Shown here piece by piece: positions 1 through 11,500 of a DNA stretch of 64,000 nt (its first letter is position 1; every line of letters starts with the position of its first letter). Made by a program: the position numbers and the translations under genes. The stretch is from NCBI GenBank assembly GCA_022457155.1, contig JAJGOT010000196.1, forward strand, positions 124,001-188,000, given 5' to 3'. The stretch is from Cladopsammia gracilis. Taxonomy: Eukaryota > Cnidaria > Anthozoa > Scleractinia > Dendrophylliidae. Below the pieces are notes generated by a model. That model saw nothing but the letters and a program-made list of their open reading frames with translations, was not told where the DNA came from and ran no database searches.

Positions 1-108
1 CAATGTGCAGGGTCACGGTTCGTTCAACATAAAACAAAGCAGCTTTGTACACTCTTGTTGAAATTTGTTGAGCTTCATAACCAGTTTGTTTTATTAACTA
101 TGCATAAG

Positions 109-3100
109 GAAAAGCTCGCCCTGAAGCTAAATCAGACCGAGGAAGGACTTTCTAGCGCCTCACAGAAAGCCAGCGATGCTGAGAAAGCCAAAAACAGACT
201 AAACTCTAAGCTAGAGGGTGCTCTTATTGACTTGGAGAAGGTTAGCTCATCGTGCTATAAAATATTTCGTTGGAGTCCGCGCAAATGTATTATTCTTTAT
301 TTTATTTTTCTCTCTTTTTTATTTTCCCACAAGCCTTTGCATTTTATGTTTTCAGGCTCAGACAAACAGCGCCATCCTCGAGGAGAAACAAAATAACTTC
401 GAGAAAGAAATCCACGAATGGAAGATCAGGTGTGATGAACTTCAAGCTGAAGTGGACAATGCACAGATGGAAGCGCGCAACTATTCCAGTGAGGTCAGTC
501 AAAAAACTACACAATAATCTTGTCTATCTCTTTACCTACCTCAAGTTAGAATTTCACCCGCAGACTGTTTTTCATAATTTACAGCACCACACTAAAGTAC
601 TACTCGATAGCTTTCATTTGATTGGTCACATTAAAGCATGGTTCACACATGTTTCACACTAACGACATAACGACATAACGACATAACGGCGTTATGTTAT
701 GTCGTTATATCGCTAGTGTGAACCAGGCTTTAGATTTCATCCGCAGACTCAAAAACTATAACAACCTTGTTAACTAGCTAACTGGTAAAGAGCAAGAAGA
801 TATTTATAAACTGAATACAGGAGTGGCTGCAAAAAATCAACAGCACGAAGACTTCAACTTAGAATCAAATTATCTGACTCGAAATTGACCCTGACAGTAA
901 AAGGGTTTAGTCGAGATCTTACGTAATCCTCGTCTGTTCATCTTCAGTTTAACACATGTGTATCCGATCGCCTTTGTGTTTTCATCTTTTAGCACAGTGA
1001 AGCAAACCTTAACAAAATGCTAATGAAACAAATCGAGGAGCTGGAGGATGGCAAAGCGAACCTGCAGAAACAGCTCATGGGAGCTAATGCGGAGCTCGCT
1101 CAGATGAAGACCAAGTTCGAACAGAAAATGTCGAGAAGACGCGAGGAAATGGAGGACTCCAGGTAATTATAATGTATTCACTTTAAAGATGCAAAAAATC
1201 AAAATTCAATAAAAATCCCAAAATATCAAAATAGTAAGTGATACTACTGCAGAAGAGGTTTCAATGGAATGGACGCACCATAGGATTTCGTCGAGAACTA
1301 CATCAAAAGCCTTCAATAAGTGAAAGGGTTCAATGAAATGTTTATCCGTCTTGATTAGTAAATCAATAACATGTTAGGATTCTTGAATAAATATTCCTCT
1401 TTACTCTTTCCTTAGACGCAAGCTAGTTGACATACTTAATGAAACCGAAGAAGCGTTTTCCAGGGCCTCACAGCAAGCCAGCAATGCTGAGAAAGCTAAG
1501 AACATACTCAATACCAAGCTAGAAGATCGCCTCGTTGACTTGGAGAAGGTTAGCTTTTTGTGCTATAAAATGTTTCGGTGGAGTCGTTAATGTGTTACTT
1601 GATATTGTAGATTTTTTTTTGATAAGACGTTGCATTTTGTTTTGTATGAATTTCGTGTATTACAAACTCAAGATACCTCGTTTTTATCTAGGGCAGTTTT
1701 GAACTGAAATAATCTTATTTTTGTTCTCCCCGGAACAAACACAATCAACTAAAATTCGTCGTTCAAAAGCTTTCACCTGAATGTTCAGACTTTAGGATTT
1801 CAAAATCGGCATAAAACAGTAATTTGAATGATTGCACTGTGTGATTTTATCCACAGAGACACTAGAACCGTGACTGTTATTAATGGTTCTTGTACTTCAT
1901 TAATTCTTTATATATGATTTATTGTTTGTGAGGTCTGTAAGCGTGAAATCGTGTAAATCCTAAAACACGGGTAGTGAAAGATCACGGGTGTTTGATAATC
2001 ACTACACAGTGGGATGCTGAGGGTGTCACCTGGGCCCAGTTGTTCAAAGAGTGGATAAAGCTATCCACCGGATAAATCACTCTCCAGTGGATAAACGTTA
2101 ACAAACCCATTGCGCTATCCACCGGATAGTGATTTATCCGGTGGATAGCGCTATCCACGTTTTGAACAACTGGGCCCTGTTCTGTAGTTAATTAGTTTCC
2201 AATCTGTGCTCAAACAGGCTGATTGCGCTCGATTGGAGCTCGAGAAGAAAGTGGAGGAGACAAGGGAAGGACTGGAAGAGCAAGGTGGCACCATACAAGG
2301 ACAGGTGAGTTATTTAAATCGTCCAAAATTTGAGCATTTAAAGAGACACTGTCCGGCCGAAATTAAGAAAGGTGAAACTTAACTAAGGTGAAAGGGCGGA
2401 AGCACAAGAATTAAGATTGACGAAGGCTATTTTTCAATTTTAGCAATTCTCAAAAACAGTATTACGCGACCGTCTGCACAGTACATTTTAGACCGTACAA
2501 AAGTTCACAAAAACAACTTTTTCTTCGTCTAGAATAACTAGTACGATTACTTTCCGAATAAAATACACTTGTTGCTTGTCAAAAATTGCCCGAGAAACTG
2601 ATTTGAAAATCAAAATTGCTAAAATACAAACATATTTGCATAAGGCGATGCCGAGTGAAGATAGAACTGTACTATAAAATCCAAGTCTTGTTTTGTTTAC
2701 GCAAAATCGCTTTTCAATCTATGTAATGAATGAACAAACACATCAAAATGGACAACACAATCTTCTTTCGAAAAAATTTATTCAAATCTCCATTAGTTTA
2801 TGTTTAAAAGCAAAACGTGTACCATTTATAGCTCATCGAGTTCGAGCTTCCTTGGATGAAATTCAAGACATCGATACAACTGAATTTAAGCACGTTTTAA
2901 AATCAATTCTCCAAAAGTAACAATAACACAAAGAAAATGTCAATCACAGATTGATATCAACATAAATTCTCATCGAAAAATGTAATCTGTTTACCTTTAA
3001 GTTTCTCGCTTGCTTGGAAATCCAAATCTCCGCTTCTGGTTCTGAAATCCGTAAAAAACAAACATCTCGGATGTTGTGTGGCGTCATACGCGCCGGCAAA

Positions 3101-5478
3101 CTAGCCCTGTCCAACACCGTTGGCGGCGCCTAGGTACTTGGTATATTCCTGATCATAATGTATATGGTACTTCATGTATCCCTTATTGTAATGTATTTAG
3201 ATATACTGCAGTGTAATTTAGGGTCGGATTACAGTATCTAGGGTTGAAGCACTGATTTCAGTATTTAGGTTTAAGCACTGATTCCAGTATTTCCAGTGTA
3301 TCGAAAGGGCTAGTTCTTATTTATGGTCTGGTCTAGCAGCATATTATCTTTTAGTATAAACTGAAACATTGGATAGCATTGTTGGCGCGCTCTGATTGGC
3401 TACTGAAACTCGGAATAGCAAGTGCTATTCACCTCCCAGCAATTTGCGTGCGGAAATTGTAATCGTTGACAGGAATAAATGAGTTAAAAAGCATCATTTT
3501 CGTTATATTATCTCACTTTTTCAGTATATACTAATTTCGCGGCTCGGTAAATATCCACCACTACCCACCTCCACTTCGGTGAATAGTTGTTAAATATTCC
3601 TTATAAATTACAGTTTCTGGCAGCTAGTCCTCGGTGGTGTAGTGGATAGTGTGCATGGAGCAGATCATAGGGCCCGGGTTCGATTCCCTATTCTGCTTTT
3701 TTTATCTTCTTTTTCTACTGAAATAAAAACTAAGTGTTTAAAGTGCCCCTATGATCAAATTTTTGATTTTCTTTTTTTACATTTAGTGTACAATTAGACT
3801 TTCTTACTCATCTTGCCAAAATTTCAATTCATTACGAGCATCAGAAGTCATTTTATTTTAACATTTATTTCCGAGAATTTACAGCCGCCATTAATCAACC
3901 TTGTTCCAAGGCTTGGTTGCGAATGGGAGAAAGTGACGTCAAAGACTCAAACATACCTCAGGGTTGAAATTATAATAACAATCAGCATAGTAATATATTC
4001 AAACTGGTCTTTCATTCACGGTTCACTGATTAAGAATGGGGAGAACTGGGAAAGCATTGTTCCTAATGGTTACCCAGTTTCTTAGAACCGAGAAGAAAGC
4101 CCAGTCTAGATATACACCCCAGGGGATGGGTTGGGAGGGGAAAACCTCCCATCCACATACACCCACTCCCACACTCCCATCCTCATAGCCTTTCACTATG
4201 CCGGCCCCGGTTATTTCCCACTTCCGATCCCACGCTTCTTGCGAAAAGAGGCCTAACACAGAACATGTGATCCTTATATACCCTTGCATAATATTATTCA
4301 GTGTGAATGCCACCCGTTGGTATGAAGTATTGTTTCTTAATCGGCTCCCGTGAACTCAAGGACCAGTTTGAATAGTAATATATTCAAACTGGTCTTTCAT
4401 TCACGGTTCACTGATTAAGAATGGGGAGAACTGGGAAAGCATTGTTCCTAATGGTTACCCAGTTTCTTAGAACACTCATTACAGACCAGGTAACTAACAC
4501 GGCATACCCGCCCTCACCTATCCCTCCTCCTACACTTCTTTATCCCAATCAACATCCCCATACTCATCCGAACAAAAAACCACCCCTCACTAATCCCTGT
4601 AGAATTTTCCAATGGATTGTGAACGTGGGGCGCCCAAACGTCGGATGGTGTGCGTGGTGGCTAGGCCTAAAGTCTGGCAGTCATATTGCAACATCTTCCA
4701 CCCAAATGGGAGAACATTATTGACTAACTACCAGCCACCCCACTGAAACCTGACGAGTGAACGACTCATAGAATCGAGCAGCACATGGTCATACCCTGAT
4801 TTGTCATCCAGTTTTGTTTGTAGGTGATCTTTTCCACATATCGTGTCAGCTTCACAAAAGAATAGAGCGAGAAAGGCATGTCTCGCATCCACAGATTAAG
4901 ATAGCGTTTATCGAGGCATACAGGGTTCCACCGTAAGGGGGTATGACGAGATAGGGCGGAAGAACCTCATTTACCCTTCCCCACACACTAACCTCGCCGA
5001 CCATTATTCGACTGGTGAGCTCCTTTGTTACAAAATCAGAAAGTTCCTTGCATGAGTGATAGTCATGAAATACGCGACGGGGTGGAAAATTTGAGTTACA
5101 TTCTGACCCCGCAAAGCTGCCTTTGAAAGGGCGCATGTATTTTCAGATGGATACCCGGTTCCGAGTCCATCCCATGATTTCAGTCGCATCCACTTGGCAA
5201 GGCGTTATCTCGGCCCATGACTCAATGTGATTATGTATTTCACCGGCGACAAAGGAGTCTGGAACGCGCACTCGAAGTTGAAGTGGAGTGCCATGACACA
5301 GGCCTTTCGATACCTCTTGAATGGAAGGGAGATTCCCGTCGGGGATTGTCACCCCACCACCGGCCCCTGGGACAGAAACCCACTGGATCCCGTTAGGCGA
5401 CCGTTTTGAGATGCTGCCTACATCGACTGAAAATTCTCTTCAAATTCCTATTCTGGTACAATGTATGCCTGGCCTTCA

Positions 5479-5512
<34 letters not shown>

Positions 5513-8500
5513 GCCGCTTCGGAGAGATCTAACATTAAAGGAATATAGGGGACAATTTGGTCTACTCCAGCGCTGAAAAATGAACCTAACGGAGTAAACG
5601 AACAAACAAAAAAAAAATAGGATGGGGCCGACGGAGGGTAACAATCCCGTCCCAACTGCAAGAGTCGAGCACAAAGGGCATTAGAGTGCCCTGGGATCGG
5701 TACCAACCATGCGGAGGGGGGGGGGGGGGGGGGGAGCCTAGATGAATGCATAATAGACTCAATAAAACCCAATAAATGACCAGTTTAACAGTCGACTGAC
5801 GTGCAATATGCAGACTTTCCCGTATTAACATTTCTCTTTTGTTCTTAGTACGAGAAACCACGCGTGACCCAAGTAAAAGCACATGATTGTTTTCCACCTT
5901 TTTTTTAAAGGAAAAGAAAGAAAGAAAGAAAAATCATCTTTTGTGCACAGAGTAAATTCCATATTCACCCGCCACGAACTGGCCACTGTAAACAAAACGA
6001 TTTCGTCAAACGAACTTATCATTTGCAGATAAGTACCACGAAACGGTGTCACAGAGCAATCATTGTCACACAGTAAATTCGGCGAGCGAACTCAGCACTC
6101 GCCGAGAAATATATCGTTGTGTTTTCACACTGAGCGGCCACCGGGGCGGCCACCATGGCAGAATAATTGCGCTGACCACTGTTACACAATAATTTCATTG
6201 AGCGAACTCAGCACTTGACAAATTTTTCATCGTGGAGTCACACAGAGCAACCACTGTCACACAATAATTTCGCTGAGCGAACTCAGCACTTGCCAAATAT
6301 ATCGTCGTGGTGTCACACAGAGCAACCACTGTTGTACAATAATTTCGCTGAGCGAACTCAGCACTTGCCAAATATATCGTCGTGGTGTCACACAGAGCAA
6401 CCACTGTTACAAAATAATTTCGCTGAGCGAACTCAGCACTTATGCCAAATACTGATATCGTCGTGGTGTCACACAGAGCAACCACTGTTACACAATAATT
6501 TCGCTGAGCGAACTCAGCACTTGCCAAATATATCGTCGTGGTGTCACACAGAGCAACCACTATTACAAAATAATTTCGCTGAGCGAACTCAGCACTGGCC
6601 AAATATATCGACGTGGTGTCACACAGAGCAACCACTGTTACAGAATAATTTCGCCGAGCGGACTCAGCACTTGCCAAATATATCGTCGTGGTGTCACATA
6701 GAGCAACCAGCATTTTGCCAACATACATCTCGTCGTGGCGTAAAATTACTACACAGAGAAAAACCACACATACAAATCCGATTTGGGCGTACTAGTAACA
6801 AACAGAACGAAGGTGTACAGAACACAAATACACTAGTGAAATACCCCTACTTCAAGGTTATCTGGTTCGGCTTGAACCGACGCTGGAACTCCCGGCGGCG
6901 CTTGTACAGGAGCTAGTGGAGCTGGCGCGTTCAGTAGAGTCACTGAAGCTGGTGCTTGTACAAGAAACGCTGGAGCTGGCTTTGGAATCACCTGGGCTGG
7001 CGCTGCCTGGACTTGAACTGCTACTGGGAGGGCGGGGAGGACGGATGGGTCTGTGCGGCCATAAAGGTTATTTTCCACTTTCAAGATCCCACGCTTCTTG
7101 CGAAAAGAGGTCTAACACAGAACATGTGATCCTTATATACCCTTGCATAATATTATTCAGTGTGAATGCCACCCGTTGGTATGAAGTATTGTTTCTTAAT
7201 CGGCTCCCGTGAACTCAAGGACCAGTTTGAATAGAAAATTGCACGAAGAACAAGTCCAAAGTTTTTGTTGCTTTTCGCGTGATTTTCAATACTTTTTGTT
7301 ATTATAATTTCTACCTGTGAGGTATGTTTGAGTCTTTGACGTCACTTTCTACCATTCGCAACCAAGCCTTGGAACAAGGTTGATTAATGGCGGCCGTAAA
7401 TTCTCGGAAATAAATGTTAAAATAAAATGACTTCTGATGTTCGTAATGGATGAAAATTTGGCAAGATGAGTAAGAAAGTCTAATTGTACACGAAAATGTA
7501 AAAAAATGAAAATCAAAAATTTGATCACAGGGGCACTTTAAATACAAAATAAAAAGGGATACACCAAGTACATACCTGGCGGCGGCGGCACACGCACGCG
7601 CCCGCGAAACATTCCGCTAGGCATGACCATGAAAAATGACGGGCATAGGTTTAGTTCTATGAGTATGGGGATCCGCGCGGGCCTTCGGCCCGCAGAGCTC
7701 CGCTATAAAAACCTATACAAATTTAATTACTTATTTACTTTTCTAATTTATACTAATAAATTAATTAAAATGTTATTGTAAACGAAACTAAATGTAATAT
7801 AGAAACTGAACTAATTAATTATGTCCGTTTGTTCCTTCGTTAGCTTAAACCAGATGATCAGAAGGCGAATGCCGAAGCAAACCTTGACAAAATGCAAAAT
7901 CAAATCGAAGAGCTGGAGGACGGCAAAGCGGACCTGCAGAAACAGCTCATGAGAGCTAATACGGAGCTCGCTCAGATGAAGACCAAGTTCGAACAGGAAT
8001 TGTCGAGTAGACTCGAGGAATTGGAAGACTCCAGGTAATTTCAATCTATAAATTTCAAAGATTGCCAAAACATCACAATTCAAATTTCAGTTTGTAAAAT
8101 ATAAATAACAAATGGTACAATACCAAATTATTGTACTGCCGAAGAGGTTTCAATAGAATGGTCATACCATAGGATTTTGTCGAGCGACTCAAAAGTTAGA
8201 ACTACATCATAAGCCTTCCATAAGTGAAAGGGTTTAATGAAATGTTTATCCGTCTTGCTTAGAAAATCAATAACATGTTAGGATTCTTGACTAAATATTC
8301 CTCTTTACTCTTTCCTTAGACGCAAGCTAGTTGAAAAACTAAACGAAACCGAAGAAGCGTTTTCTAGGGCCTCACAGAAAGCCAGTAATGTCGAGAAAGC
8401 TAAGAACATACTCAATGCCAAGCTAGAGGATGCCCTAATTGACTTGGAGAAGGTTAGCTTTTTGTGTTACGAAATGTTTCGTTGGTGTCCGCGCTAAGGG

Positions 8501-11500
8501 AGTGTTCATTATTTATGGGGGGTGGGGGGGGGGGGGTTGCAAATGGGGAAAATTAACGTTTGGAACTTTTTGTACCCCCCCCCCCCCCCCCCCGATGATC
8601 AAGGATAACTTTTTTTGCCTCCCCCAGGGAGAAAATAAAAACTTTTTGACCCCCCCCCCCCCCATTGTAATGATGCATTCATTATAAAACCACACTCCCA
8701 CCCTCCACTTTAATAGCGTTTTACTCGCCTGCCTTGAGCTTGAGCTTAGCAATAAAAGAAGTCATCATTCCCGTTCCCAGTCCACCTCCTCACACATCCG
8801 TCAGATCCACCGTGACAAAGGCTTTCTATAGCATTCACATTACCATGGTCAAAATTGTATGCCCAATCATCAGTAGCCTGGAGTATTAATGAAGTAACTG
8901 TAGAGTGAAGAGATTGAAAGCCCGACTGGTGGCTAGAGAGGAAATTATAATCCATGAGAAAGCCAAAGACCTGATCGTAAATAATTCTTTCGAAGACCTT
9001 AGCCACCACTGGGATAATAGAGATGGGGCGTTTAATAAGTCAGCGTGATCCCCTTGTTTGAATATCATCGGCATCACTTTCGAACACGTCCATTCTTAAG
9101 GGGAAAGTGCAATTTGTGAGTTTAATTACACACAAGTTGTGTTTTAACAAGTATATTTTGTACATAATCTTGACACAGAGATCAATAATATTAGCTATTT
9201 TATTTTACTCTTTAAAATTTGTAGATTTTTAGGGTAGCATCGTTGTATATTATGGTTTGATTTAATACTGTAAATAATGAACACTGCCTAATGTGTTCGT
9301 CGTGATTATATTCTTTTGACAAGGCGTTGCATTCCGGTTTGCAGGCTCAGACAAACAGCGCCATTCTCGAGAGGAAACAAAGTAAGTTTGACGAACAAAT
9401 CAACGAATGGAAGATCAGGTGTGATGAACTGCAAGCTGAAGTGGACAATGCAAAGAAGGAAGCGCGCAACTATTCCAATGAGGTCAGTCAAGAAACTACA
9501 CAAAAGATATTGTATTGTAGTGTATTGTATGGTATGGTATGGTATGGTATGGTATGGTATGGTTTGGTATGGTATGGTATGGTATTGTACTGTATTGTAC
9601 ACGGCAATCTTGTCTATCTCTTTACCTACCTCAAGTTAGAATTTCACCCACAGACTGTTATTTAATTCACAATTAACAGCACCACACCAAAGTACTACTC
9701 GATAGCTTTTATTCGAATGGTCACACTTAGCAGACTCAAAAGTTAGAACCACCGTTAACGGGCTAACTGGAACAGAGAAAATAAAATTTATAAAGAAAGG
9801 TGGAGGAGCGGGAAAATATTTAATTGCCCCCGGAGGCAGAGCTGGCTGCTAAAAAATAAGCAGCATAAAGATTTAAACTTGCATGTTTGACTAACATCTT
9901 TATTTTCTGAGAACATTGCGATTTTAATTAAGCGTGTAATTGTAAGTGAAGAAGCCGCAGTAACAGTATACCTTCGGGTCTGTCTCCAGTGTAACACCAC
10001 TAGTATCTCGATTTGTTGAATCTTTTACTATGTTTACTGAATTTGGAGCATCAAACGACTCGTTTACTGAATTAGGAGCATCAAGCGACTCGTTTGCTGC
10101 TCTTTACTAAATTAGGAGCATCACACGACTCGTTTACTGAATTAGGAGCATCACACGACTCGTTTACTGAATTAGGAGCATCAAACGATTCGTTTACTGA
10201 ATTAGGAGCATCAAACGACTCGTTTACTGAATTAGGAGCATCAAACGATTCGTTTTCTGAATTAGGAGCATCAAACGACTCGTTTACTGAATTAGGAGCA
10301 TCACACGACTCGTTTACTGAATTAGGAGCATCAAACGATTCGTTTACTGAATTAGGAGCATCAAACGACTCGTTTACTGAATTAGGAAAATCAAACGACT
10401 CGTTTACTGAATTAGGAGCATCAAACGACTCGTTTACTGAATTAGGAGCATCAAACGATTCGTTTACTGAATTAGGAGCATCAAACGACTCGTTTACTGA
10501 ATTAGGAGCATCAAACGACTCGTTCCGGTGGAAATCCTGTTCCGAAGGCCTCAGTCGTCTTATTAATTCCTAATGAATTTCACTAAAAGCTTAAGTAAAG
10601 TACCGCCTTCCGGCGAACTTTCCTGTCATCATTTATTTTCGGAAGGATAAAAAATGCCCTTCTAAGTACGAAGTGAGGTCAGGTGGTAGGAGAGGAGAGA
10701 AGTAGAATAGGCCATTTGCACGATGGCGTCATTTGACTACAACTACCAGAATTCATTTCGTTTTTCCTTTCTTATTTAAATTTTGTAATCCCAGTGCGGT
10801 TTAAATAACAATGGCCTTAATTTGCACTACAAAACAAAAAACTGAAGGATTCTGGTAGTTGTAGTCATATGACGTCATCGCGCAAATGGCCTATTAAGGA
10901 GAACTAAAGGCAGCTAGTAAATTCGGGGAATAAGATTAATTTCGCTGCAATTTTCTGCCGCTGAGATGTATTCAGCTAAAAGAACCGAAAAGCTCAAACA
11001 ATAAAATAAAATAATATATAAAAAAAAATGAGTTTTGAGGGGTACGTACGTGAGAAACGCGTGCAGTCAGCCAAGTCACCTGTGGAAACTTTTAATAGGG
11101 CGCTCATGCTCCCCTCCCCTCCTGGGGTAGCTGGCGCGCATATCACGTACGCCCCCCCCCCCCCCCCTCCCCCCCCTTACAAAGGTGCGAATTCTTAGAA
11201 TAAATTCCACACGTTTCCATTTCGTATTCACAAACAAAACAATGAAAATTTTCGGAAGACCACATATTGTTGATGTTGAAGTTTCCATTTGATCAGTACA
11301 CAAGTTGTGTAACCAAACGGGGAAGAACGAAAATTCAACGAAATTCAATTTTTTTCTTCCTTTCGAATTAGCTTTAGAAAGCTACACCTCAAATTGTATT
11401 TTGCTAATTTGATTTCTTCTCGGGTTTCCGGACTCAAAGCGCTAGGAAAGGAGATCGCCGTTTTCCCATATTCAATTGCAGTTAAAACTTACAGTCATTT

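Larger units (their letters stand above)
3737..7542. mobile_element. Same foldback element, split by insertion in unit 1
   Basis: The left arm is 3737 to about 3990 and the right arm about 7234-7542. Between them lies a 3.24-kb composite element absent from unit 2, where the two arms join through a short loop. Confidence 0.75.

Noticed and set aside
3628..3697. Functional tRNA gene
   Set aside because: A-box and B-box motifs are good, but the acceptor stem does not pair and no clean anticodon arm is seen. Better read as a tRNA-derived repeat.
5393..5772. Poly-Lys and poly-Pro frames
   Set aside because: They are translations of poly(T) and poly(G) runs.
6195..6916. Two long overlapping open frames, one per strand
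   Set aside because: Both are by-products of the 75-bp minisatellite within a transposon, with no homology to known domains.
10031..10524. CRISPR-like array
   Set aside because: The repeats are contiguous 30-bp units without spacers, in a eukaryotic intron.
10094..10573. Open frame of ELGASNDSFT 10-residue repeats as a secreted repeat protein
   Set aside because: It is the translation of an intronic 30-bp minisatellite. Unit 2 has fewer units, and there is no signal peptide or supporting splice context.
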